The translations under genes were made by a program, and so were the position numbers. The notes below the pieces were generated by a model. That model searched no databases. It was not told the origin of the DNA and saw only the letters and a list, made by a program, of their open reading frames with translations. This document shows positions 46,453 through 54,739 of a stretch of 64,000 nt of DNA, piece by piece (position 1 is the first letter of the stretch; every line of letters starts with the position of its first letter). Origin of the DNA: Gammaproteobacteria bacterium (GTDB lineage: Bacteria; Pseudomonadota; Gammaproteobacteria; Pseudomonadales; Pseudohongiellaceae); assembly GCA_030654835.1 (NCBI GenBank), contig JAURWS010000012.1, positions 1 to 64,000 of the forward strand, read 5' to 3'.

Positions 46453-46982
46453 TCAGCCATGTTGCCATTGCGCAGGCCAAGCTGGTACTGCAGGCGCGCG
46501 TTGTCCATGTTGCGTTCGGTGTCCATCAGGAAGCGGGTGCGGACGTCCAGATTGCCGTTGAGCACCAGCAGATCGCCGATTCGCAATGCAGTGCGGGGGT
46601 CACCACGGGCCACAAAGTTGCCCAGACTCATGCCGAGCGAGCAATGCCCACCGACGAAGGGAATGTAGGGGTTGCGGCCGTTCTCGCCGGTGGCGGCAAC
46701 GAATTTGCTCTGGTTCTCGGCGCTGGCAAAGCACCAGGTCACACTATCGTGGTCGGCTTTATGGGCGGCGCAATCGGCCACGGTGATCTTGTGAGTGTCA
46801 TAGGCGTCTACCAGGTCATAGGCAATCACCTTGCCTTCTTCCATGCGCGAGAAACCAATCCCTTCGTTGGCGATGATGGCCGTTGGCAGTTCGGCGGCGG
46901 AGGCGCTGGAAGGCAGTATCGCAGACAGTAATGGCAGGGAGGACAGAAGCAGTGTTGCCAGAGTGGCAGATCTTGGATGCAT
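46446..46982 (-). CDS. secreted YHS-like domain protein
   Basis: About 178 residues with a signal peptide (about 1-29, LATLLLSSLPLLSAILPSSASA). The mature part carries the order expected for a YHS family domain, AYDLVDAY, then SVTWCFASAENQSKFVAA and GGHCSLGMSLGNFVARGDP, corresponding to the 'WYFASAENRDKF ... YGGYCAYG' pattern. Cys residues in DCAAH, TWCF and GHCS could bind metal (heavy-metal or copper roles are known in the family, but none is proven here). The start is ATG 46982. It may form an operon with elaA downstream. Confidence 0.8.
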   Translation of the reverse strand: MHPRSATLATLLLSSLPLLSAILPSSASAAELPTAIIANEGIGFSRMEEGKVIAYDLVDAYDTHKITVADCAAHKADHDSVTWCFASAENQSKFVAATGENGRNPYIPFVGGHCSLGMSLGNFVARGDPRTALRIGDLLVLNGNLDVRTRFLMDTERNMDNARLQYQLGLRNGNMAEN

Positions 46983-47209
46983 GATTTTTTCCTTTATTGT
47001 TGTTGACTGTGGAAAGACAAAAACGGGCTGACCGTTGACGGTTGCGGGTACATTACAACAAGGTCCGCCTTCTTGCCACGGCCGCGTCACAGGGGGCAGG
47101 TACCGCTTTCAATTCGGCCTGATGCATTTGAAGCATTAGTCGTTATAATCCGGCCATCAGAACAATAAGCGCTGTCTGCAGCGGACAACCAAAGCCAAGG
47201 GGATCAGCA

Positions 47210-49888
47210 GTGAGTGAAGTGACGAGTTCGGCGCAGCGTGAGTCCGGTTATCAAGTGGACACGTTGCTGGTGAAGGCCCACGGTATTGCCGCATTCGTGA
47301 CGCTGCTGATAGCGGTAATCTTCGGCATCCTCGTCTCTCTGCAGTTCTTCCTTCCGGATTTTGCCGCCAATCTGTTGCCCACCTGGGGCCGCATGCGCTA
47401 CGCGCACACCCAGGGCATCATGCTCGGCTGGCTCGGCAATGCCTTCCTCGCCTTTCTCTACCACGCGGTGCCGATTCTGACGGGGCGTCCTGTCACCAGT
47501 CACAAGCTGGGTCTGTGGCTGTTCGGCATCTGGAATTTTGCGGTCATGCTGCCCGGCTGGGTGCTGGTGCTGGCCGGGGTCAGTCAGCCGCTGGAATGGG
47601 CAGAGTTTCCCCTGCCGGTGGACGCCTTCGTAGTGCTTGGTTTCGTGCTGGCGGCAGCGCAGTTTCTGCCACCATTCTTCCGGCGCGGCATCGCCAATCT
47701 CTATGTCTCCAGCTGGTACATCATCGGTGCGCTGATCTTCACGCTGCTGTCCTATCCGATGGGCAACATCGTGCCAGAATTCGTCCCCGGCGCGGCTGGC
47801 GCCGCCTTCAGTGGCCTGTGGATTCACGACGCGGTGGGCCTGTTCGTGACGCCGCTGGCGCTGGCGATTCTGTACTTCGTGGTGCCGGCCACCACGGGGC
47901 GCCCGGTCTACAGTCACCTGCTGTCGATGCTGGGTTTCTGGGGATTGTTCTTCCTCTATCCACTGAACGGCACACACCATTACATCTTCTCGGTGATCCC
48001 GATGGAGGCGCAGATGACCGCTATCATGGCGTCATTTCTGCTGGGCGTGATCGTGATCATCGTGGTCTCCAATCTCATGCTGTCGCAGCGCGGCAGCGGC
48101 CTGATTCCGCGCGACATCGGGCTGCGCTTCGTTTCCATGTCGGTAGTATTCTATCTGATCGTCAGTATTCAGGGTTCGCTGCAGGCCAACATGAGCCTGA
48201 ACCAGTTGACACACTTTACCGACTGGGTCATCGGGCATTCCCATCTGGCCATGCTCGGCTTCGCCACGTTTGCCGGTATCGGCGGCATCATTCACGCCTG
48301 GCAGCGGATGCCGGATGCGCGCTACAACGCGCGGGCCTTCGAGTGGGCCTACTGGCTCCTCGTGGTGGGCATTGGCACCATGGTGCTGGATCTGACGCTC
48401 GCCGGTCTGGTGCAGGGCGGCTCGTGGGAGAGTGGGGCGCCGTGGCTGGAGTCGGTGCGTGAGTCACGCCCGTACTGGATCGTGCGTTCATTGACGGCGA
48501 TTCCCATAACTGCCGGTTTCGTGGCGCTGTTCGTGGGCATGACCACCGGGCCGCGTGGTGCGGGTGCCGATGCCGTGGAGCGCGTTCGTCAGCAGCAGGC
48601 GATACAGCAGGTGGCGCCCGAATTGAGTGACGGGGGAACGAGCCACGTGTCGTCACCTGCGCGGCTGCTGGGCATGTCCTACGTCGTCGCCTCGGTGGCC
48701 GGTGTTGCGTTCTTCGTGTTCTCGGTATCGCTGCTCGGTGAGCTGCCCCGGCGCATGCTGGAACAGCAGACGGTGAGCATGGCGCCGCAGAATCCTCTGC
48801 CACTTACCGACTCCGAATTGCGAGGTCGCGATGTCTACGCTCGTGAGGGCTGCGCCTATTGTCACACGCAGCAGGTGCGCTATACCGATGCCGATATCGT
48901 CCGTTTCGGTGCCCCGACGCTGGCTTGGGAAGGACGCTTCGATTTCCCGCATCTGCTAGGCACTCGCCGTATCGGGCCCGATCTGGCGCGCGCCACCGCC
49001 ACTCGCCCCCAACAGTGGCACTTTGTGCACTTGTATTCACCGCGTGCCGTGGCACCAACGTCGATCATGCCGTCGTATCCCGAGCTTTTCGACGGTTCCC
49101 CGGAGCAGCCGAGGCAGGAGGCGCGTGACCTGGTGGCCTATCTTGAGACCCTCGGCAGGGCCCGCGAGCTGGCTTGGCCAGAGGGCGAGGTGGCGGCCAA
49201 AGCGGCGGCATCGGACAACATGTGGGCGCAGATGTCTTTCTCTGCACCGGTGCTGAATGCGCATCCTGCGCGTACACAGCCGCGTGGTCAGGCACCGGCT
49301 TTCGGCACACCCGCCGCGCCCGAGCTTGGGCTGCAGCTGTGGCGTGACAACTGCTCCGGTTGTCATGGCCTTGATGGTCGTGGCAACGGGTCGGCATCTG
49401 CCTGGCTGCAACCGCAACCCACCAATCTTTCGGTGCGCGAGTACACCAGCGCTCGCCTTGGCGACATTCTCTGGAATGGTGTGCACGGGTCGTCGATGCC
49501 GGGCTGGCGTGATCAACCCGCAGCCAATCTGGCGGCACTCGTCGAGGTGGTGCATGGCTTTTATCAGGAAGAACTCACCACCAGAGCCACGCCCGAGCTG
49601 TTGGCGACGGGAGCGCGAATCTACGCCGCGCACTGCGCCGAGTGTCATGGCGTCAACGGGGCGGGTGATGGGTTCGCGGCAGATCAACTGGCCGTGCTGC
49701 CCACCGATTTCCGAAGCGAGCGTCCGGCACTGGAGGAAAACATCCGTGTCCTGCGCAACGGAGTGCAAGGCACACCGATGGCTCCGTGGACGGATCGCCT
49801 GAGTGACGACGAGATCGTCGCGGTGGCACATTATGTTCGTGAATTTTTCGTTCGTGAAAATTCGGTTCCCGAAGGAGTTGGCCAATGA
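47210..49888 (+). CDS. one-chain cbb3-type oxidase (CcoN + CcoO + CcoP-like)
   Basis: 892 residues. CcoN part (about 15-450): His66 and His343/His345 for haems, His206 (WIHDAVG) and His256/His257 (GTHH) for CuB, and Tyr250 six residues before His256, as in cbb3 oxidases, supporting O2 reduction. CcoO part (about 486-650): one anchor and a c-haem CAYCH (548-552) with Met620. CcoP-like part: c-haems CSGCH (715-719) and CAECH (809-813). The normal three subunits are thus on one polypeptide. The GTG at 47210 has AGGGG upstream. A TATAAT-like sequence is at 47144-47149. It overlaps a FixQ-like gene by ATGA. Confidence 0.9.
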   Translation: MSEVTSSAQRESGYQVDTLLVKAHGIAAFVTLLIAVIFGILVSLQFFLPDFAANLLPTWGRMRYAHTQGIMLGWLGNAFLAFLYHAVPILTGRPVTSHKLGLWLFGIWNFAVMLPGWVLVLAGVSQPLEWAEFPLPVDAFVVLGFVLAAAQFLPPFFRRGIANLYVSSWYIIGALIFTLLSYPMGNIVPEFVPGAAGAAFSGLWIHDAVGLFVTPLALAILYFVVPATTGRPVYSHLLSMLGFWGLFFLYPLNGTHHYIFSVIPMEAQMTAIMASFLLGVIVIIVVSNLMLSQRGSGLIPRDIGLRFVSMSVVFYLIVSIQGSLQANMSLNQLTHFTDWVIGHSHLAMLGFATFAGIGGIIHAWQRMPDARYNARAFEWAYWLLVVGIGTMVLDLTLAGLVQGGSWESGAPWLESVRESRPYWIVRSLTAIPITAGFVALFVGMTTGPRGAGADAVERVRQQQAIQQVAPELSDGGTSHVSSPARLLGMSYVVASVAGVAFFVFSVSLLGELPRRMLEQQTVSMAPQNPLPLTDSELRGRDVYAREGCAYCHTQQVRYTDADIVRFGAPTLAWEGRFDFPHLLGTRRIGPDLARATATRPQQWHFVHLYSPRAVAPTSIMPSYPELFDGSPEQPRQEARDLVAYLETLGRARELAWPEGEVAAKAAASDNMWAQMSFSAPVLNAHPARTQPRGQAPAFGTPAAPELGLQLWRDNCSGCHGLDGRGNGSASAWLQPQPTNLSVREYTSARLGDILWNGVHGSSMPGWRDQPAANLAALVEVVHGFYQEELTTRATPELLATGARIYAAHCAECHGVNGAGDGFAADQLAVLPTDFRSERPALEENIRVLRNGVQGTPMAPWTDRLSDDEIVAVAHYVREFFVRENSVPEGVGQ

Positions 49889-50118
49889 TTACCAATCTTA
49901 TTGTCGGTCTGTCGCTCGCCTTCGCCGTTGCCCTGCTGTTGGCGAACTGGCTGGTGCCGACGCTGCGTCGGCAGATCGAACAACCGAAGTACACTTTTCA
50001 AGAGCAGTTGCAGCACTTTGACAAACAGCACTTCGACAAACAGCGCCAGGACACACAGGCCAAAGTATCGGATCAGGCCACAAGGTCTGACAAGGAGCGC
50101 ACCAATGAAACGCGATAA
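49885..50118 (+). CDS. FixQ/CcoQ-like small membrane protein
   Basis: 77 residues. One transmembrane helix (LIVGLSLAFAVALLLANWLVP) is followed by a charged tail with a duplicated HFDKQ motif. Size, topology and position right after the oxidase gene fit the small CcoQ/FixQ subunit, but its sequence is not diagnostic. It overlaps the oxidase by ATGA and the next cytochrome gene by 14 bases, so the three genes are almost certainly translated together. Confidence 0.65.
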   Translation: MITNLIVGLSLAFAVALLLANWLVPTLRRQIEQPKYTFQEQLQHFDKQHFDKQRQDTQAKVSDQATRSDKERTNETR

Positions 50119-51058
50119 ACAACATGGCGGAATAGTGCTGGCGGCCCTGCTGGGTGGCGCGGCAGGCATCGGTATTATCATGGTGGCGCTGTCCATGGCG
50201 AGACCGGATGTCGATGCGCTGGCGACCGTGCCGGAACAACCCTCTGCTGATTATGGGCGGCGTCTGCTGCGGGACACCGCAGAGCTGATGGGGCCGGGCC
50301 ATGAGAACCCGGAACTGCGTTACACCGGTTCGCATCTGGACTGTTCGTCCTGTCACCTCGACACGGGTACCAAGCCCGGCACTCTGTCACTCATGCAGTC
50401 GGCTTCACGCTACCCGCGTTTCTCTGGCCGTGATGGTGGCGAGGGTGACATGCGCGACCGCATCAACGGCTGCATGACGCGCAGCATGAATGGCCGCGAG
50501 CTGCCGCGCGACAGCGTGCAGATGGTGTCCATGGAGCTCTACATCAACAGTCTGCAGGCTCAGTACAGCGCCATGAGCGCGAGCCGTCGCACGGCTGTCG
50601 AGCCCGCCGCCTTTGCCGAGCCCGATCGTGCGGCTGATCTGCAGGCCGGTCAGCTCGTCTATGAAGAACGCTGCGTGGTGTGTCATGGGGTCGAAGGGCA
50701 GGGGCTGCAGGCCACGCTGGAACTGAATGATGGCTATGTGTTCCCGCCGCTGTGGGGGCCTGACAGCTTCAACGACGGTGCAGGCATGAACCGTGTGCTC
50801 ACGGCATCGCTGTTCATCAAGGCACGCATGCCGCTGGGCCAGCCCGATCTGACTGATGATCAGGCATTCGATGTCGCGGCCTACATCAATTCCAAAGAGA
50901 GGCCGCATATGGCCAATCTGGAACAGGATTATCCGGATCGCACCACCAAGCCGGTGGATGGTCCATATCCTCCTTACGCCGATGATTTCCCCATCGAGCA
51001 GCACCGTTTCGGTCCGTTCCGTCCGATTCGCGAGTTTTACGCGAGCCAGAAAAAATAA
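50105..51058 (+). CDS. TsdA-like membrane-anchored dihaem cytochrome c
   Basis: 317 residues: an N-terminal anchor or signal (residues about 10-31), haem site CSSCH at 80-84 and CVVCH at 190-194. The segment SHLDCSSCHLDTGTKPG, then YPRFSGRDGGEGDMRDRINGCMTRSMNGRELP, is the pattern of thiosulfate dehydrogenase TsdA, which oxidises thiosulfate to tetrathionate. The start is the ATG at 50105; a longer upstream frame is not credible. Downstream of the oxidase in one operon, it may feed electrons to it. The thiosulfate role is inferred from family similarity and neighbours. Confidence 0.85.
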   Translation: MKRDKQHGGIVLAALLGGAAGIGIIMVALSMARPDVDALATVPEQPSADYGRRLLRDTAELMGPGHENPELRYTGSHLDCSSCHLDTGTKPGTLSLMQSASRYPRFSGRDGGEGDMRDRINGCMTRSMNGRELPRDSVQMVSMELYINSLQAQYSAMSASRRTAVEPAAFAEPDRAADLQAGQLVYEERCVVCHGVEGQGLQATLELNDGYVFPPLWGPDSFNDGAGMNRVLTASLFIKARMPLGQPDLTDDQAFDVAAYINSKERPHMANLEQDYPDRTTKPVDGPYPPYADDFPIEQHRFGPFRPIREFYASQKK

Positions 51059-51059
51059 A

Positions 51060-51101
51060 ACCCGCGAGCCAGCGCTGGTCGCGGCTCACGGGTCTGTTTT
51101 T
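51060..51101. terminator. bidirectional rho-independent terminator
   Basis: ACCCGCGAGCC pairs with GGCTCACGGGT across a short loop (stem roughly 51060-51093), followed by TCTGTTTTT on the plus strand and preceded by AAAAAATAAAA for the minus strand. It lies between the cytochrome gene and the convergent Tat-protein gene and should end both transcripts. Confidence 0.9.
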
Positions 51102-51140
51102 CAGGACATCGCTGTTCGAGCACTGCCGCTCGTGCTGCGG

Positions 51141-51839
51141 TCAGCCCGCGACGAGCACGCTGTAGCCATACTCCTGCGAACGCGTGGTGGCGAGCACGCC
51201 AGCTGGTACCATGCGTGCGCCCTTGGTGATCGAGGCCACCAGCTCCTGATAGATTTCCTCTGCGTTGCCGCCGGTCGCGCGCGCCAGCATTCCGGAAATG
51301 GCGCGCGTGGCACGGTTGCACACGGCAAACTGTACGCCGCGTCCGGCAATGGTTTCGAGGGTGTTGCCCCGGCTGGCCAGATCGGCTCGATCTGGCATGT
51401 TCAGAGGGTTCACCGTGAAGGGTTGTTGCGTTCTCGGGTCCGGAAAATTCACATAATCCGCCAGTGCTGCGCTGTACTTTGTCCAGATGGCGTCGCTCCA
51501 CGCGAGCGGAGTCGCCTGGTGGCGGAAGCACACAATCATGGCGTAGTCGGCATCGCTGCCACCGTAGACGTCGGCGTGCGAGCCCAGCATATTGCTGGCG
51601 TAGTTCATGGCAGTAATGCCGCCCAGCGTGGAGTAGGTGTCTATGTAAGCGCGGTGCCCGCCGGGAAGTTGATCCATCCAGGCGTCTTCTTCATGACGTG
51701 TGGGTTCGAAACGCCTGGGCGCTGTCTGTGCACTGGCAGTGCCGGCCACTGCGGCGGCTACCGAGGCACCTGCGGCGACGAAACCGAGTCGGCTGAGAAA
51801 CGAACGTCGCCCCGCAGGTGAATTGGAATGATCTGACAT
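51141..51839 (-). CDS. Tat-exported DsrE/TusD-like protein
   Basis: 232 residues. Twin-arginine signal (GRRSFLSRLGFVAAGASVAAAVAG, Arg11-Arg12) with cleavage after about ASAQTA. The mature part shows DsrE-family features: YAMIVCFRH in the first half, GVQFAVCNRATRAIS with a candidate active Cys, and a C-terminal MVPAGVLATTRSQEYGYSVLVAG. DsrE-like proteins normally relay persulfide sulfur in the cytosol; a Tat-exported form would act in the periplasm, fitting the neighbouring thiosulfate-type cytochrome. It converges with the cytochrome operon and precedes the peroxidase in the minus direction. Confidence 0.75.
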   Translation of the reverse strand: MSDHSNSPAGRRSFLSRLGFVAAGASVAAAVAGTASAQTAPRRFEPTRHEEDAWMDQLPGGHRAYIDTYSTLGGITAMNYASNMLGSHADVYGGSDADYAMIVCFRHQATPLAWSDAIWTKYSAALADYVNFPDPRTQQPFTVNPLNMPDRADLASRGNTLETIAGRGVQFAVCNRATRAISGMLARATGGNAEEIYQELVASITKGARMVPAGVLATTRSQEYGYSVLVAG

Positions 51840-51916
51840 GTCATGCTCCTGTAAATTAAATTGCCTTTGGTTTGCGACCGCTGCCCGGTTCGTCTCTCTT
51901 GACTGATTTCTTGTGA

Positions 51917-53758
51917 TCAGGACCGATAGAGCTTCTCGAGATTGACTGCCAGCTCATCGACATCGGAGTCCTGCAGCTTCTGCTGCTGTTCAATCAACAC
52001 CGCTCCGTACTGCTCCAATTGCTGCCTCTGAAAAGCCAGCTCGCGTTGCGCTTGTTCGCCGATGCCAGAGGTGAGCACTGCCTCGAATGACGTGCTCAGC
52101 TCCGACCAGACTTCGCTGTTGCCTGTGTTGTAGCTCGAAGCCATGAACAGCAGAGTCTGCACCTGCAGATTTTCCAGCCTGGTGAGCTGATCGCCTGCTG
52201 CATCCTGCTTCAAACTGGCGGCAATATCCAGCGTGTTGCTGGCGGCGGAGCGAACCTGTGCCATCGCGCGCAGAAAATCGGCGATGACCCACTCCATGGC
52301 ATTCGCAGAGTCCACCAGCTGCGCTGCCTCGGTGGCGATGGCAGCGCGAGTGGCGCTGTTCATGTCAGACGGCGGATAGGCGAGCGCCCGTGCGTGACGT
52401 ACCAGCTCGATGTGCTCGTATTGCAGAAAATCATAATGTGCCACTGCACCGCTTTGCACGCGCTGCAATTCACTCGCGATGCGCGCCTCGCCCTGTGTCA
52501 CCTTTTCCAGTGCTGCCAGGTACGCCTGCTCGTGTGTCTGGCTCTGGCTTTCGAGCTGTGCCTCGATCCGTGTTTGGGCTGGTGTCGCATTCTGAACCGG
52601 TGCAGGGTTCTGCATCTGTTGCATTTGCATCATGTGTTGCTGATGGTCGTGCCCCTGCATCTGTTCTGTGTTCTGGTGGTTCATGGCATCGGGCATCTGC
52701 TGGCGCATCTCACTCTGCAACTGCTCGCCGCTCATGCCGCGCATCATCCCGCCACCGAAGAATTCACTACTGAGTGTTCCGAGGAACGCGACGATGTCAT
52801 TCACGTCCTCCTCACTCAGCGTGCGTCCGGCCTGCAGCTGGCCCATCTGCGCAACAGCCTCTTCCAGCGTGGCGACACTGCCGTCGTGGAAATAAGGGGC
52901 CGTCATGGCGATATTGTGCAGCGTGGGCACCTTGAACACCTGACGATCCTCGTCGCGCCCGGTTCTGCGGTAGAGGCCCTGATCAGCAGGCGCCGTGGCC
53001 CCTGTGGGAGCGCTCTGGTAGGAGTTGCCGCCGAGGTTGATGCCGTTGTGGCAGGACACGCAACCCAGCGCGTTGAATCTCGCCAGGCCTCGTTGCGCCT
53101 GCTCGCTCAAGGTGTTGCTGGCGTCATTGAGGTGCGCATTGAAAGGCGAATCGGTGCGCGTCATGTCTTTGCTGTGCTGCGCGATGGCATTGCCGACATT
53201 GGCGGCGGTCACGCCATCAGGATAGGCAGCGGCAAACTGGCTGGCATAGCCCGGATCGGCTTTCAGCTGTTCTACCACGGCATCAAGATTATGGCCCATT
53301 TCCACGGGATCAGTGATAGGACCAAGCGCCTGGGCGTCCAGATCGAAGGCGCGACCGTCCCAGAACTGGCGAAAGTTGAAGGCGGAGTTGAAGACCGTAG
53401 GCGTGTTGCGCAGGCCTGTCGCACCCCCAATGCCCTTGGCCAGCGGGAGGCCGTCGGTGGCGCCCATCATTCCCATATGACAGGTGTTGCAACCCACGCT
53501 GCCGTCTCGCGAGAGCTGTGCATCATGAAACAAGGCGAAGCCGAGATCCCGTTTGGTCGGGTCTGCAGGAAAGCTCGCCAGCGGCGGAATGGGACGATAG
53601 GCGCTGTCGGCCTGAGGATGTTCGGCATCGGCATTAATCCAGGGGGCTTCCCCTCTTGCCTGCTGGAACGCAAGATAGTCCGGGTCGACGGCATCGGCGG
53701 CAAAGGCTGCCTGACTCATGAGCCCGATTGCCAATAACACGTTGTGATACGTTCGCAT
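51917..53758 (-). CDS. dihaem cytochrome c peroxidase/MauG-like with C-terminal extension
   Basis: 613 residues. A signal peptide of about 20 residues precedes the peroxidase core with haem sites CNTCH (90-94) and CVSCH (233-237) and the MauG/CcpA segment GRDEDRQVFKVPTLHNIAMTAPYFHDGSVATLEEAV. The core ends at about residue 350. It is followed by a Met/Gln/His-rich linker (MRQQMPDAMNHQN ... HDHQQHMMQMQQMQ) and about 190 residues of predicted helix, not part of known peroxidases. The linker could bind copper or another metal. The start is the ATG at 53758 with GGAG upstream. It is divergent from the BigR-type regulator. Confidence 0.87.
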   Translation of the reverse strand: MRTYHNVLLAIGLMSQAAFAADAVDPDYLAFQQARGEAPWINADAEHPQADSAYRPIPPLASFPADPTKRDLGFALFHDAQLSRDGSVGCNTCHMGMMGATDGLPLAKGIGGATGLRNTPTVFNSAFNFRQFWDGRAFDLDAQALGPITDPVEMGHNLDAVVEQLKADPGYASQFAAAYPDGVTAANVGNAIAQHSKDMTRTDSPFNAHLNDASNTLSEQAQRGLARFNALGCVSCHNGINLGGNSYQSAPTGATAPADQGLYRRTGRDEDRQVFKVPTLHNIAMTAPYFHDGSVATLEEAVAQMGQLQAGRTLSEEDVNDIVAFLGTLSSEFFGGGMMRGMSGEQLQSEMRQQMPDAMNHQNTEQMQGHDHQQHMMQMQQMQNPAPVQNATPAQTRIEAQLESQSQTHEQAYLAALEKVTQGEARIASELQRVQSGAVAHYDFLQYEHIELVRHARALAYPPSDMNSATRAAIATEAAQLVDSANAMEWVIADFLRAMAQVRSAASNTLDIAASLKQDAAGDQLTRLENLQVQTLLFMASSYNTGNSEVWSELSTSFEAVLTSGIGEQAQRELAFQRQQLEQYGAVLIEQQQKLQDSDVDELAVNLEKLYRS

Positions 53759-53898
53759 ATACTCTCCTCGGAGGGCACTGGCCTGAAAGGGCACAGTCCC
53801 TGATTGTTTGATACCCAATATCATCGTGCGGCCGGTTGGTTGCTTTTACTATGCGACATGTTGTCGCAGACACGCACTTCAATTATGTTTTTAATAAT

Positions 53899-53927
53899 AT
53901 ATTGTTTAATAAATTAAAAATCAATAT
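53899..53927. promoter_or_regulatory. candidate BigR-type operator, AT-rich dyad
   Basis: ATATTG, 17 bases, CAATAT: a perfect six-base inverted repeat in very AT-rich sequence (53883-53935), 30-60 bases before the regulator's start codon and upstream of the divergent peroxidase gene. Autorepression by an ArsR-type regulator is typical. The exact operator boundaries are not certain. Confidence 0.5.
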
Positions 53928-53958
53928 ACTATCTGCAAGTTAATTGAGGAGGACGGAC

Positions 53959-54279
53959 ATGCAAGCGACAGCCTTGGACCTTGAAGACATGCAGAGTGCC
54001 GCCGGGCAGGCCTGCAGGTTGATGAAGGTGTTGGCCAACCCCGATCGCCTGATGATTCTTTGCCAGTTGTCGAAAGGCGAGATGCGGGTAGGCGAGATAG
54101 AGGAAATTCTGGGTATCGTGCAACCGACGTTGTCCCAGCAGCTGACCGTGCTGCGTGAGGAAGAGCTGGTCAGCGCGCGCCGTGAAGGCAAGAACATCTA
54201 TTACCAGTTGAGCAGTCCGCAGGCGCTTGCGGTGATGGAAGTGTTGTACAGTCAATTTTGCAATTCAGACGAGGAGTGA
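53959..54279 (+). CDS. BigR/SqrR-type ArsR-family persulfide-sensing repressor
   Basis: 106 residues, winged helix. The helix region MKVLANPDRLMILCQLSKGEMRVGEI matches BigR, including the Cys in MILCQ (about residue 39); the recognition helix is around QPTLSQQLTVLREEELVS, and a second Cys sits at the C-terminus (LYSQFC). The BigR pair of cysteines forms a disulfide or tetrasulfide on exposure to persulfide and releases DNA. The ATG at 53959 follows GAGGAGG; an earlier in-frame TTG is just upstream. It heads an operon with two YeeE/YedE genes starting two bases later. Confidence 0.87.
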   Translation: MQATALDLEDMQSAAGQACRLMKVLANPDRLMILCQLSKGEMRVGEIEEILGIVQPTLSQQLTVLREEELVSARREGKNIYYQLSSPQALAVMEVLYSQFCNSDEE

Positions 54280-54281
54280 TC

Positions 54282-54719
54282 ATGACAATCGATTGGGCTA
54301 ATTTCACCCCTTGGATGTCGCTTGGCGGCGGCATTCTGCTGGGGATAGCATCGGCGGTTTTTATCCTGATAAACGGCCGTATCCTGGGCATCAGCGGCAT
54401 TCTGGGCGGTTTGCTTGCGCCCAAGACTGGCGATATCGGTTGGCGAGTCGCCTTCGTATTGGGGATGCTGGCGGCGCCTGTCACGATGAGCCTGCTTACT
54501 CCCGATGACTTTATCAGCGTCCCGCGCATCGAGGCTGGCTACGTGATGATCGTGGTCGCGGGCCTGTTGGTGGGCTACGGAACCCGTCTGGGCTCTGGCT
54601 GTACGAGCGGTCACGGCGTCTGCGGTCTCTCGCGTCTCTCTCCGCGCTCACTGGTGGCGACCGGGATCTTCATGGCCGCCGGTTTTGCCATCGTGTTCGT
54701 GATTCGTCACCTGCTCTGA
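54282..54719 (+). CDS. YeeE/YedE family transporter (PmpA-like)
   Basis: 145 residues, about four helices. The family signature GSGCTSGHGVCGLSRLSPRS is intact, including the Cys residues thought to pass thiosulfate through YeeE-type proteins. Small YeeE/YedE pairs next to BigR regulators (PmpA and PmpB) are linked to sulfide or thiosulfate handling. The ATG at 54282 follows GAGGAG and lies two bases past the regulator stop. Its partner follows 20 bases later. Confidence 0.88.
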   Translation: MTIDWANFTPWMSLGGGILLGIASAVFILINGRILGISGILGGLLAPKTGDIGWRVAFVLGMLAAPVTMSLLTPDDFISVPRIEAGYVMIVVAGLLVGYGTRLGSGCTSGHGVCGLSRLSPRSLVATGIFMAAGFAIVFVIRHLL

Positions 54720-54739
54720 ATCTTGCCGAGGAAACTGTT

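Noticed and set aside
47210-49888. Reading the oxidase as a nitric oxide reductase (NorB-like)
   Set aside because: The Tyr six residues before the His pair and the fused CcoO/CcoP domains match cbb3 oxidases; NorB lacks the Tyr and these cytochrome domains.
53001-53018. CCTGTGGGAGCG inside the peroxidase gene as another REP copy
   Set aside because: Only about 12 bases match and the second half of the REP is missing. It may be a chance match or a remnant, so it is not listed as a feature.
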